Assembly (NCBI GenBank): GCA_963920525.1 | Contig: OY986437.1 | Span: 96,349,175-96,413,174 of the forward strand | Source of the DNA: Dichetophora obliterata | Lineage: Eukaryota; Arthropoda; Insecta; Diptera; Sciomyzidae | DNA length: 64,000 nt | Reading direction: 5' to 3' | Shown: positions 36,253 to 47,539 of the stretch, piece by piece | How the letters are laid out: each line of letters begins with the position of its first letter | Position numbering within the stretch: position 1 is the stretch's first letter | The notes under the pieces: model-generated | Told to the model about the DNA's origin: nothing | Databases searched by the model: none | The model's input: the letters and a program-made list of their open reading frames with translations, nothing else | Made by a program: the position numbers and the translations under genes

Positions 36253-37997
36253 TGGTTTTCGGCGCCCGCAACCTCAGAACCAATGGTACAATCAGGAGTG
36301 TCACATCGCGGCAGCAATAAAAAAACCTCATACAGAAAAACGCTGTAGTCAGCTGTAACGCAAGCTGTGCGAGAAAATTACCACAAAAAGAAGAAGGAAG
36401 AGAGGCGCCTTTTCAGACACAAAAAAAGAGAAAAGCAGGAAAAGCGCGAGCGTAAGAAACTAGAGGTATACCAGGGCAGGAAGGATGCACGAAAATTTTA
36501 TCAAAAGGGTAAGCGTCTAACCCAAGGTTTTAAGTCCGAAGCATCTACTTGTAGAGGTGAAAATGGAGATCTGGTATCCGTACGCAGTGTGTGTTAAAAA
36601 AAGCAGACATCATTTCTCCAATATACTTACTGGTGACGATTCCACCAATTTTGCCCATGGAGAACACAGTGCAGCACCACCAATCAACGATGATGGAGTG
36701 ACAGTACCACCACCTAGCCACGAAGAGGTTCGAGTTGCTATCCAGCGACTCAGTTGGATGCCAGCGGAATTGTTTAAAACCGACGGCTATAAATTGATAA
36801 GGCTCATGCATCAGCTCATCAGCAAAATATGGTTAGAGGAAAGCATGCCCGATGATTGGAACTTCAGCGTGCTTTGCCCTTTACTTAAGAAAGGAGACCC
36901 AACAATCTGCGCCAACTATCGAGGCATCAGTTTTATATCCATCTCATACCAGGATATCTCAAAAGTACTGTGCAAAAGATTAAATCCGAGTACAATAGCA
37001 CTGATTGGACCTTATCAGTGTGGCATTTGATCTGAAAAATCCACAATAGACCAGATTTTCATACTACGACAAATCCTGAAAAAACACACGAAAACTGCAT
37101 TCGGTAGCCCAAAAAGAGATTGTCTAAACGCAACAATGTCTGAGTTTGATATACTTGCAAAGTTGGTACGACTTGCGATCTCTTCAACATCATGATGGAG
37201 AGGATCGAACGAAAAGCTGCTGATAATATTGATATTGTCGGCAAAACCAATAAAGATGTCACAGCTACTTTTACCGCTATCGAAAAGAAATCAACCAAAG
37301 TTGGTTTGACGATAAACGAGGGCAAAAGAAAGTATATGCTGTCTAGAAGCACTCCCACGTTTCATTCGGCAGCTATAACTTCAGTCATGGAGTTTATATA
37401 CCTTGGCACCACCATAAATAACAGCAATGATGTCAGCCTGGAGATGAAGAGAAGAACAACAATTGGTAATAGGTGCTACTACGGGTTCAGTAAGCGACTA
37501 AGTTCCAGCGCCCTCTCTCGATCGACAAAACTAGCACTCTATAAGACGCTCGTTCTACCTGTGCTTCTTTATGGTGCTGAAGCATCCTGACGCAGCTGCT
37601 CTGGGGATGTTCGAAAGAAAAGTCCTTCTCAAAATCTTCGGCCTTGTTGGAGTCGGCGATGACTATCGCATGCGAATGAACCACGAGCTGCATGAGCTCT
37701 ACAAAGACATTGACGTAGTTTGGCGAATAACTGTGCAGCGAATGCGCTGGCTGGATTATGTCCATCATATGGATGACGAATCTCCAGCGAAGAAGGTGCT
37801 CGACGCGATGGTCGTTGGTCAACGACGAAGACGGAGAGCATGCCTCTTATGGCTGGACCAGACCGAGGAAGCCCTAACCGCACTTAGTGTATCCGACTGG
37901 AGAGGGCACGTGCAAAGCAGAGGCGTCTGGCGAGAGCTGATGAGGTCGGCTGAAACCCGAAAACGGGTTGTTATGGCCACCTAAGTAAGTAAGTAAG
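36253..37997 (+). pseudogene. RTE-like LINE, 5' truncated, inserted in the I-type LINE
   Basis: It begins in the endonuclease-RT spacer (RRPQPQNQWYNQECH), so it is 5' truncated as is usual for LINE insertions. Then MPAELFKTDG, KIWLEESMPDDWN, CANYRGISFI and GPYQCGI (followed by a TGA at 37027) mark the RT. The catalytic box is lost: where YADDIDI is expected the frame reads KAADNIDIVGKT (about 37210-37245), after an internal deletion. EFIYLGTTIN, NRCYYGFSKRLSS and LPVLLYGAEA follow, then QRMRWLDYVHHM and RRRRRACLLWLDQTEEAL. The end is MAT-stop at 37983 and a (TAAG)4 tail, the short tandem 3' end typical of RTE elements. Dead copy. Confidence 0.88.
37981..37997 (+). repeat. (TAAG)n 3' tail of the RTE-like LINE
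   Basis: TAAGTAAGTAAGTAAG directly after the last codon. It marks the 3' junction with the I-type LINE. Confidence 0.8.
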
Positions 37998-38385
37998 GTA
38001 GTTTTGTTGTGTTTTATGCTTTGTTCAGTGCAGACCACCATACTAGTGCACCATATGACAGGATACGGCGCACTACTGCTGTATATATCCATAAGGGCAT
38101 TTTGGTTGAAGACATTATTTCCTACCGATGGCATTTTGCAGGCGTAGAAGGCTACGCAGGCCTTCTTGACCCTTTGTTCAATATTGGTTTTCCAATATGA
38201 AGGACAAATGCACTTTACTGATGTGGGTGAAAAGCATCAGTTACGTCTCACTAGAGTTAACTCCTAGGCCTAGCCTGGCAGCCCAGAGACTGACTTTTTC
38301 CAAAGCTGCCTCTACTAGCTCACTGAGTGTAGAAGGGAACAATCCTGAGACTATTAAAACATTATTATCCACAATGACCTTTTTT
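37998..38385 (-). pseudogene. I/R1-type LINE, reverse transcriptase C-terminal part
   Basis: On the minus strand from about 38380: VIVDNNVLIVSGLFPSTLSE, EAALEKVSLWAARLGLGVN, then after a stop LMLFTH, IEQRVKKACVAFYACK, PLWIYTAVVRRILSYGALVW and WSALNKA. These are the region just after the catalytic ADD and the thumb of I/R1-type LINEs. It is continuous in protein order with 35213-36250, which shows that the RTE-like copy interrupts it. Frameshifts and stops are common. Confidence 0.82.
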
Positions 38386-38754
38386 TCAACATACTTTCTA
38401 ATAGCGTTAATTTTTTACGCTTTGTCATTAAAGCTATAAAAGCTTTTGAGATGTTTCAAGGAAAAATAATAACCAATTGTTTGAAGATATAAGTGGGAGT
38501 CATCCTTGAGCTCACCAATATTTTGCTCATATGTTTGATAATTTTAATAAATGTTTTTACCATTAAAACTAACCTCCATTATTCTCTTATAAATTTGATT
38601 ACAAAATATATTTTTTTTTTATTTACTTTAGATTTCCTGCAAGAAGTTTTCAAATTTGAATACATCAAACTTGTTTAGTCAACCTATATTTTTAACACCA
38701 TAGCTAAATACGTATATTTAACATAAAATATTATTTATTTTAACATCTACTTAT
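38386..38754. other. Gene-less spacer within the composite block
   Basis: AT-rich, no motif recognised. Confidence 0.35.
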
Positions 38755-39065
38755 TTAAAAAAAAGAGTCCGTCTTGAATTGAAAAAAGTGTCCGAAACGG
38801 ATTCGTATATAAATGTGCATTGTTTAAAAAAATTTAAAATTGAGTTTAAAATTGAATTGAAAAAAGTGTCCGAAACGGATTCGTATATGAAGTCCGTTCC
38901 GAGTCCGAGACAAATCCGAAAAATTGAAAAAGCTATTCGTGTTTTTGGGAGGAATTTCATACACAAAAAGATCAATTTCGGATCGCAACCCATTTCGGAT
39001 AAAATATACAAAGAAGCGAGTATATCTCGAATTCGAACCGATCCGTATGGCACGCTGGGTTGTGT

Positions 39066-39745
39066 CAGACTATAAATAAATACTGATATATAATGTATGT
39101 CCTTTGTTTGTTTGTTACATAAAACTGCGGTTTCTCTTCTTTTGGACGCGGGCACAGACAGAATCATTCTTTGGCGCATTCATAATTGATGCAATGGAAA
39201 AATAAAAACTACCATGAATAAAATAAAAGAAATGTGGGAAAAATACTAACGAGAAATAAATGTAAGCCTCTTGCATAGAGAATAGAATTGCCAAAAGCAT
39301 AGAATCAGATAGGTGCTTTGGTTTTAAATCGCAGCTGGTAATCGTGGTATTAGCAGGACATTTTAGTGTGTTGAATTCGTAGCAACGTTACTACATGAAA
39401 TGAACATGAAAGATTTTATGATGATAGATTATTGCACAGTGCAACAAATGTCAAATATAAGTATGTAATTCTGAGTGCGAAAGATTAGAATACGATATAC
39501 ATATAATAAAAAGTTATATGGCACATAATGTATGATAAAATCCCTGCAATCGGGTCCAGTTAGTAAAAAAATTAATATAAATGAGAGCATAAACATTAAA
39601 AAGTGATATTTTCTTTTAAAATTAAACTTGAGGCAGACCTAGAACAAAGGCGGTCAAAAAAGCTGTGTCTTGATTGAAATCAAATAGAAAGTTGATGTGG
39701 ACGACACAGAATAATGCGATTGGACAAAATTAATAAAATAAATAC
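39066..39745. other. Gene-less stretch
   Basis: No supported feature. Confidence 0.35.
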
Positions 39746-40482
39746 CCGGCAAATGAAACTTGACGACTTATTCGAAATTTCGACTAACTCGTAACTATTT
39801 CGAGCTGTCGCAAAAAATTCTACTATTTCGTTACATCAAATTTCGCCAGTTTTGATTTTGGTGGTCGCTCTTTAACAAATGTGAAATGTTGAGTCGAGTC
39901 TTTAGGAAAATGTTAACAAAGAAGCTGCAGAGCTTGTGGACAATTTCCTAAACAAAAAAAAACAACACCAACAGCAAAAATAACAAAAACAGCATCAACA
40001 GAAAGTGTTTAAATAAGTGGCAGCGTGGAATTTGTCCCATCCACAATTGAGGACTGTCAACTCAAGCTAATAACTGCTGAACAATTAAACAATATTGACT
40101 TTTTTTAAGGTATTCAATTTGATTTATTCTTAAAATAAACATTTTAAAAAATAATGCAGTGTTATTTATTTCTTGTTTTAGAAATATTTTCAAGAAAAAA
40201 AGTGAAGGTTCTTTAAACAGTCAATTAGTTTTGTAACTAGTTAGTAAAGGACTTTCGTAACTACATGTCGTAACGGTTTCGTAACTACATTTTGTTAAGA
40301 TTCCGAAACGAAATTTCATTCCAATTTCGTAGCGTAATATAGTTGCGAAATCGTTACAGCACTTTGTTACGATATCGTGTCAATCAGTTCATACGATTTT
40401 CTTAACGATTTCGCAACGAAGTCGAATTCCGAAATCTGAAAGTTTCGTAACAAATTCATTACAATGTTGGTTTGCTGGGTTT
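39746..40482. mobile_element. Repeat-armed MITE (TTTCGTTAC word)
   Basis: ACCCGGCAAATGAA near 39746 faces the inverse of AACCCAGCAAACCAAC at about 40463-40482. The arms are packed with variants of TTTCGTAAC/GTTACGAAA; at least a dozen lie in 40255-40460, and fewer in the left arm (39770-39850). The core is non-repetitive with CAACAGC/AACAAAAA runs (39950-40010). It has no coding content. Confidence 0.55.
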
Positions 40483-41685
40483 ACAAAACCATGGAAACTT
40501 ATTAATGTAAATTTAAGATAAATTTACGTTATATTATCAGTTGTGAACATGTCACTCTTTATAAATTGGCTTGAAACTATACAAAAATTTCATTTTTGCA
40601 GATAAGGGCTGAATACTTTCTAAAAACGAATAAATTTTACAACATAGTACAAAATATGCAAAAATTTAAGTAAGATATATTTAATTAGTGGTCTTACACA
40701 GTTTTGCACCCATGATAAATGCCAATAAGATATTATTAAGGGTTAAAAAAGTACTCGTGTATCCCAGTCTTTTCATATCAGTAGCTAGTTCTTGTAACTC
40801 GTAACGATCGCAGTTAACAATCCATTTTACAGATTTTACGTCACACTGACGTAATTCTCACGAACACTCTTTGTGTAATAATCTGAATCGATTTCTGTTC
40901 TATTCAATCGTTCCAAATCGATAAGATGTCACATATTCCGATTTCACTTCAGTGGAATCTTTAAAAAAGTGTTTGTGTAAGAAAAGTCAATCGATAAAAG
41001 TCCATACTTTTCTCACTCACTCTGCGGCAAATGAGAACTCTACCGATTTGTATAAATAACAGTAATGTTGTGTATATATGAAATAACAAGTACTCGCAAT
41101 TAATATTCTAAAACAAGTACTTTCGCTTAAGTTAAATTTTTTACAGATTATAATATTTTTGTTTGTTTTAAAACGTTTTAGTTTTTAAGTTAATGCAATT
41201 TTAAGCGAACACCCATTTACATGAAAGGAAGAAATCAAACCAAAAAAAAATATATTTTAGAGCACACAAAAGTACCCTGTTACAAATATTTGCTAAGTTT
41301 CTGTTACACATCACTTAGGGTCGAATTATTAACATTCATAATTGTTGAATATTTCCACAAACATTATTATACATCAATATTACACATTGAATTTTGTTAA
41401 AATTCATATGATCACTTTTGAATAACAAGATCATTACCTTCTTGTTATAAAATTTTTATCTAACATAAGAAAAAATTAATGCAAGAAACAGCTGCTTGTC
41501 ATTTGACTCAATTTCGCAACGCTTCTTCACGAATTGAGTTCTTTATCATTACGGACCAAATTTCTAACGGTTTGAACGTGTTCTCACGAAATCGGTAACT
41601 AAGGATCGATACAAAGTGACATCACACAAATCGGAAACTTGCCGACTATTTTACAAGAAGGAGCTACAGGTCAGAAAAATTTTTA
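40483..41685. other. Gene-less stretch
   Basis: Repeated phrases with GTAACTCGTAACGATC (40797) and CACGAACACTC recall the neighbouring TCGTTAC family, with TCACGAA words at 41530-41600. Probably a diverged relative, but boundaries could not be set. Confidence 0.35.
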
Positions 41686-42440
41686 TATACACGCTCAGAA
41701 ATCTTGGAATTAATTTTAAGCCAAGCGTTGGAATCATGCATTTTTTAATATATTTTTGATTAAAACTTATACTTTCAAGTATATTAAAAAATTGATTTAA
41801 TGTTATCTGTATTAAAGTATAATAAAAATTGTATTATATACAAGTAATAATACAAATTGTCTTAAAATATAATACAAATATCTATCAAGCATCTGTCAAA
41901 TTGTCATTCTGATTCTGAAATCTGAAATTGTTAAAATAAAACTTTAAGAAATAGTTTTTGTTAACGAAAAACCTTATGTTATAAAAGAAACTTTAAATGA
42001 ATAAATATTTTGTTATTGGTTGACCAAATATTTTCTTTTTATTTCACTTGGAATTTTAAAAGTAAACATATAAAAGATTTATAGCTTTATTCCATAAATG
42101 TTCCATAAATGTTGATTTTTCCTTTCACCTTTTCAGGACAATATGTATTAAATGTTATACATCTTGTATTATTGTTTAATACAATCTGTATTACTATTTA
42201 ATACAATTTGATACAATTTGTATTACTATTTAATACAATTTGTATTAATATTTAATAAAAATTTTTTATTCGTATTATTTTTTAATAACTGAAGTATTAC
42301 ACTTGATTACAAATGTATTAAAATATAAATTAGAATATTATTGTTCTAAACTTAGTTTCCATTCCAATTCTGTATTAGAATTTAGTATTATGGGATTAGA
42401 ATTCAATTTTAATATTTGACATATATTAGATTCTAATGCA
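41686..42440. mobile_element. Repeat-armed element (TAATACAA word)
   Basis: It begins TACACGCTCAGAAATCTTGG (about 41690), like the TACACGGTTAGAAATC end at 43394. Variants of TTTAATACAATTTGTATTA fill 41800-41875 and 42140-42430 on both sides of a plain core (41880-42130). The right terminus was not matched. Confidence 0.45.
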
Positions 42441-43390
42441 ATTCTTTTGCTAATTAATTTAATGACATCTGATAGAAACCAAAAATACTATATTGAATGT
42501 TAATTTCTTTTACAAAAAAAAAAAACAAGTTGTATACCAGTTTTTTATAGATGTTTGATATTTTTGAGAGTTTTTTTTTAACAAAATTGATTAAAAAAAT
42601 GTTATGGTACATTAAATTGCATTACATGTTATGGCTTATGGTATAGTTTATATCAAATTTATTTAGTTAATTATATATCTCATCAGATAAAAAAAATTTT
42701 TGAAATTCTAACATCAGATTACACTGTATAACATATATTTGCTGCAGTTTCTATTTTTTAAAACTTAATTGCATCACTACTCCATCATTCATGCCGCCTT
42801 CATTACACTCCATTCATTTGAGAACTTCGTGCGGTAAATAGGGTTCACATTGTCAGGCAATGTGCAAGAGAGAGCCCGTGACGGACGTGCTCACATAATT
42901 TTTTGTGAGCATTCCGTCAAGAATGATAAACCAACGTTCAAGTGTAAACACTATAACTCATGCTCATATCCTCTTCTAACTGACATTCATGAGCTATATT
43001 GGTACCCCACTTTAAAGCAAAAGCCACAAATAAAAATTACAAATGCGTTTTAATGAAATTTCTACGTGTCAGAAATAGAGACATAGAGAGAGAGCGTTTT
43101 GACAGTTTCGGTGACTGGCTCTTCGCCCTAACACTACCTTGTCTAACTTTACTATGCCACTCGCCTAATCGTTTGTTAGTCTGCTTGCAATCACACACAG
43201 CAATCTCACTGTTACGTGACGGTTTCTACCAAATCACACCACCCGCAAATACAACTTCATTCCAAAAAATTAATACGAAAATGAAATTTTTTTCAAATTT
43301 AATAAAATTTCGTCTTTGTCACAAAGCAGTTTTGTCTTCGGACAAGTGTTCCTTTTTTTGGTTTAGATACTTTTTTCTCAGTGTAATCAT
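42441..43390. other. Gene-less stretch
   Basis: An open frame of up to 158 codons (42999-43475) lacks motifs, has a sequence unlike the syntrophin exons and runs into the next element, so it is not called. No exon is supported. Confidence 0.35.
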
Positions 43391-43904
43391 ACGTACACGG
43401 TTAGAAATCCTGAACTTAATTTTAGTCCCACTAAAATATTACTGCTTGTTTTTAAACCTTGCGGTTTCAAATTGAAACTTTTCAAATACTAACTCATATT
43501 TAAAACTTTTCTGTACTAAATTAAAACCAAAAGAAATATTACAGCATCAATTTTAGCTTTTTGGTTTAAATTTTAGCTTTTTGGTTTCAATTTTAGTCTT
43601 TTTGGTTTCAATTTAAGTACAACTCTGTATTACTTTTTGTTTTTAATACAAATAATACTAAATTCTAGTACATGTGGATACTAAATTTGGATTAAGACCC
43701 GTAAAAAGTTGGCCTGGCAATGCTGCGACTCAATATTAGGCGACTCGGTTTATATGTTTGTTTATCGCGCTTTTTATGTATAAGCCAATAGCTCTGCCCT
43801 CCAGGAAATGTGAGCATTCCCGGATGTTACCAGGAAACATTCCATGGAATGTAGGAAGCATTCCCCTTTGTTGCACATTCCTTTGCTTTTTTAACATAGC
43901 ATGT

Positions 43905-44050
43905 GATTAGAGGGAAACATTCCGCCCCGCTGTGTTAAAAAATCATGTGGAAACATTCCTCTCCGCTGTCCTCAAAAGTGAATTGGAAGCAGTCCTCTCC
44001 CCTGTTTTAAGAATTAATGTGGAAACATTCCTCTCCCTTGTTATGAAAAT
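43905..44050 (+). repeat. Tandem GGAAACATTCCTCTCC units
   Basis: About four diverged units of 35-45 bp with the core TGTGGAAACATTCCTCTCC followed by GCTGT and an A-rich joint. Related AGCATTCCC words precede it from 43810. Confidence 0.7.
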
Positions 44051-44122
44051 GGATTCGGCCAGGATTCGAACCCGGGACCCCTGAGCGACAGTCGAGCGCG
44101 CTACCACTAGACTATCGAATTC
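44051..44122 (-). pseudogene. tRNA-Asp-like sequence (GTC)
   Basis: The 72-base minus strand starts GAATTCGATAGTCTAGTGGT and ends CGAATCC. The T arm is good (CCGGG/CCTGG around TTCGAAT) and the acceptor pairs at 6 of 7. An anticodon loop CTGTCGC would give GTC (Asp), but its stem has a mismatch and a wobble, and the D stem pairs poorly. I read it as a tRNA-derived pseudogene or SINE-like head rather than a working tRNA. It sits in the core of a foldback element. Confidence 0.5.
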
Positions 44123-44213
44123 TACAATAAGCGGCTAGAAAACAATGATCTTAATATTTTCTATTGTCATTTCTTGACAATAAATAAAAGTTTCCACATG
44201 CATTCTTAAAGAA

Positions 44214-44330
44214 GCGGTTTGGAAACAATATAAATACAAAACTACCCTTAAGCTTCCAAAAGATGCGGTGGGGAAACAATATAAATACAAAACTACCCTA
44301 AAGCTTTCAAAAGATACGGTGGGGAATGTT
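44214..44330 (+). repeat. 51-bp tandem repeat, 2.3 units
   Basis: Units start at 44214, 44265 and 44314-44316, with GCGGT..GGAAACAATATAAATAC, ACTACCCT.AAGCTT and CAAAAGAT. The units are nearly identical, which implies a recent duplication. Confidence 0.88.
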
Positions 44331-44384
44331 TCTTTATTACTTTTAGATGGAAGCCTTCCGATTTTTCCTGGAGGGCATGTGGTT

Positions 44385-44437
44385 AGAGTAGTGAGTTTAC
44401 AAACTCAATGTCGTGTGATCGAATCTCGCGTTGTTTG
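44385..44437 (+). other. tRNA-like sequence
   Basis: TGTGGTTAGAGTAGTGAGTT resembles box A and GTGTGATCGAATCTCG resembles box B, separated by about 20 bases as in a tRNA. A T-run follows at 44441, a plausible RNA polymerase III stop. Not a full cloverleaf. Confidence 0.4.
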
Positions 44438-44611
44438 TTATTTTTTTTTTTTTAAATATTTGAATCCAAGCTTGTACTAAATTTGAAACCAAAGCTGTAT
44501 TAAAACCATTTTTTAGTATTTTGTAAATACTAGATTTGAAACCAAAGCTGGTGTAGACTTATATGTAGTACAGAAAAGTTTCAATTTTAGTACAAGATTT
44601 CTAACCGTGTA

Positions 44612-45780
44612 CCCACACTCATGTCTGCCACACTTCCGGAAGTTTTCATAAGATAAATGAAAATAAAATATAGAAAAAATATAATTTTTTTCGTGAATTC
44701 ATCACTAATAGGATCAATGCATAAGCTAGTATATTTTACCTACACCATTTCTTCTGAAGATACCAACCCCCTATTTACAACCCTATTAGGTGTCCCCCTG
44801 CAAAAATCTGTCATTTTAAATTCGTTACTTTTTGTGATGTTCCTCCAAGCAAACAAATCAACAAAATGAAGAGTAAGAATCAACATATCAAAAAACAATG
44901 AAGCATATTAAAGTAACTGAGATATTTGCTTCTAAATTTCAAATTTATTAAAGAAAAACAAGAGCACTCCTTTCGTGTTGATCCGGATCACATTTTTACT
45001 AAGCTTCTTCCAGTCAAATACTTATTGTAGCCATGGAGTTAAATAAAACAAAGAAATTTTCGTATGTTTTTTTAGAAATTTAATTTTTACTAACTTTTCC
45101 AGTTGGTACCTTCACGCAACTTTTATGGCTTAGCCAGGGAAACAAAAAAGAAAATAAGTAATCTAAAACTATTTTCAATTAACCATTTTCTTTACGTGCG
45201 TTGTTAAAGCGTGGTCTACAAATACTGTGTTGCATATGTTGCATGTATATCTGTAAATTTTTAAGAAAATCAATAAAGGCCGAACTTAAAATTTACTGTA
45301 CAAACATTTAAATACTGTCAAATTTATAGTTACATTTTAACCCTTTGAAGACTATATTTGAAATATAAATGAAAATAGTTTCAAGCCTCATTTAATTTAA
45401 GTTTGAAACTGCAAAAAGTAAATGAATTTCGCTTATGTTATCAGAACTTAATTTTTTTTTTAAGCCTGAAACTGCTTTTTAAAAATAATTTATAAGAGAG
45501 AAATTGTAACATGATTTCTTGTATTTTGGGAGTTAAAATGGATTCCACATTAATTTTTTTTAAACACTTTTAGACCATTAGAGGCTCACATCAGCGTTAC
45601 CAAAGACATTTGCTGACCAAATTTCATCTATCTGGGTCTTATGGTAGGTTGTGCGTTGATGAGTCATATACATATATATAAATTCATTGATTAAATTCGC
45701 TAAACAAATATTTTGTAATGAACTTTACTATATTGAACAATTTTTCTTAGATATAAATGTTTTAATAATTTTTTTTTTTT
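44612..45780. other. Non-coding, probably 5' intron of the syntrophin-like gene
   Basis: No exon was recognised. It ends in a long T-rich tract and TTTACAG, the acceptor of the exon starting at 45789. An upstream non-coding exon therefore probably exists at or beyond the left side. Confidence 0.45.
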
Positions 45781-45793
45781 ATTTACAGAAAAT

Positions 45794-45853
45794 ATGAAGA
45801 TCAATGCAAAAATGGCGACGCCGATTGAGGAAAAGGTCGATCAAAATCTAAAG
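45794..45853 (+). CDS. Syn2: Gamma-syntrophin-like gene, first coding exon
   Basis: A strong polypyrimidine tract and TTTACAG (ending 45788) precede an exon of 65 bases. The ATG at 45794 opens 20 codons (starting MKINAKMAT and ending VDQNLK), and AAG|GTTTAT gives a phase-0 donor. A second ATG seven codons on has the better context (AAAATGG), so the start could be there. Taken with the exon at 60523 it gives a continuous reading into a syntrophin split-PH domain. Syntrophins are cytoplasmic adaptors that tie signalling proteins to the dystrophin complex at the membrane. Exon structure is seen in the sequence; the family is inferred and unchecked. The donor is weak. Confidence 0.6.
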
Positions 45854-46542
45854 GTTTATATTATGTGGTTCATATGGTTATCTATATTTTAAAAAATACA
45901 TTACAATTTATCTTAATTTCTGTACGTTTTTACAAAGAGTTATAAATACATATACAAAAACATATATAGCACATGAATTTTAAAATTCAATAATTAAAAT
46001 AACTGAACTTTAAAAAAAAATGTTGGTACATATTACATAAATAAGAAGAGACAGCAAAAAATGTTGTAGGGAAAAGTGGGTAGAAAGTGTTGTGAAAATT
46101 ATTTCGTTAAAATTTCAAAGTTCTATAGCATAGTACATTGAACAAGGCACCTTTTTTTCTGACCATGTAAACAAGTCACAAAAAGCTGCTAGACCTTTAA
46201 ATTCTTTAAAGTAAAATAGTAAAAAAAAATAAAAATTAAATAAACTGCTTCAGATTTGATTAAAAATAAGTTTAAAAATTTAAAATTAATATTGGTAAAT
46301 TCATTTAATAAAAAACCAACCTATTTTTAATTGCATATAAAAAATCATTTTTTTACAAGCCTTACCTACACTCAAAGTTTCAGCTATAATTTTTCATCCA
46401 TTTGAGCTTGAAAAACGGACATTCAATTAAACAGACAACGAATTTATTTTAATTATTAGAAAGAATATATTTTAATAATACTATAAATTTTGTTATTTAG
46501 AAAATTAGATTAAATAAATACTAATACTCTCTTACTTTATTA

Positions 46543-47090
46543 GAGATGGGTAATACTGCTACTTTACAGTATTTGCTACTTAGTGTGATTGCTACATCAG
46601 AATCACAGTGAAAATACGTGTGATTACTATTTTTGTATATTAAAGAACGCACTGACGATTATTGGGATTCTTTTGCTGTTTCCATATAATTTTAAAGATC
46701 TTGGTGAAAAGTAAAATAATAATCCTATTTTAAGGCAAATCAAATAAAAATTAAAAACAAAAACTCAAATTAATACGGCGAAAGTTTTTTGTGCGACAAG
46801 TTTGGTAAAAAGTTTAAAAAATGCACAGTCAACGTATATTCAATGAAATAGAAATGACTGCTACTGTAATTTTGTAAAAGGGGAATACCAGTGGCATCAA
46901 TTATTCGATACTCAAAGCTTTTAGCAATCACGATCACAGTTACTATAATTAATTATTGCCCTGTAAAAAAATTAATAAAGGAGTAGCAATCACTGTTACT
47001 GAAATATAATAGTAGCAGACTGTTAATGCTACTTTCGAGTAGCAGTGAAAAAATCACTATTACCAAAATATCGACTCATCTCTAATTCTC
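46543..47090. mobile_element. Repeat-armed MITE (CAGTGATTGCTAC word)
   Basis: ATTAGAGATGGGTAATACTG near 46541 and the inverse of ATTAGAGATGAGTCGATA at about 47072-47090 form the ends. The arms repeat CAGTAACAGTGATTGCTACT variants in both orientations, at least eight times. AGAGATGGG ends are common among hAT-like MITEs, but no 8-bp duplication was found here. Confidence 0.65.
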
Positions 47091-47539
47091 ATCTCAAAAA
47101 TTAAATGGAAATGAAATGAAACCATCAAAACACATCAACTAGGAAATATCCGATAATAGATGAAATGTCATTAACATCTAAGCCTAAATTACATCATTCT
47201 ATTTACATAATTGAGCAGAAACTTTCATTAAATATTCAGTTCAGCACATACAAGCATTTAATATAAATTCTTTCAGTACAATCCCTTCCATTTGCATAGT
47301 GCGTATCATATTTATAACACAGTTACAAAATGAGCCATTTTAGCTCTTAAGCTCTAAAAAAATATAAATAAATTTAAACTCAAAATTCAATCAATACTCA
47401 AAAAAACGCACAATTTCAAAGGGAAAATATAAATACAATTAAATAAAATAAATGAAAAAATTTCCTTTTTCTTAATTTTAATATTTTTTGTATTCCTTTG
47501 GCCTAAATTAATGTTTAAATTTTTTTACAGAATTTGTCG

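Larger units (their letters stand above)
33388..39065. mobile_element. Composite block bounded by CCCA(A/G)CGTGC ends
   Basis: CCCAACGTGCAC...CGGATCCGTTTCGAA at 33388 is mirrored at 39058 by the inverse of CCCAGCGTGCCA.ACGGATCGGTTCGAA. The parts next to these ends share TCCGAAACGGATTCGTAT words (twice, at 38790 and 38868). I infer one MITE-like element about 0.8 kb long, expanded by later insertions: the TTCGG-rich element 33590-34994 and the LINE pair 35213-38385. No target duplication was seen, so this outermost level is the least certain. Confidence 0.5.
43394..44611. mobile_element. Repeat-armed element (TTTTAGT word) with nested core
   Basis: The ends are TACACGGTTAGAAATC and its exact inverse (GATTTCTAACCGTGTA). 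The arms repeat TTGGTTTCAATTTTAG and GTACTAAA variants (43430-43700 and 44465-44600). The core holds an inner inverted pair GCCCTCCAGGAAA (43796 and 44363-44377), two tandem arrays and two tRNA-like sequences, so a second element is probably nested here. No protein is encoded. Confidence 0.7.

Noticed and set aside
42999..43475. 158-codon open frame as a host gene
   Set aside because: No recognisable domain, no splice or start context, and it runs into the repeat-armed element that starts at 43394.
44051..44122. Functional tRNA-Asp gene
   Set aside because: The D stem pairs poorly, the anticodon stem has a mismatch and a wobble, and the context is a repeat element.
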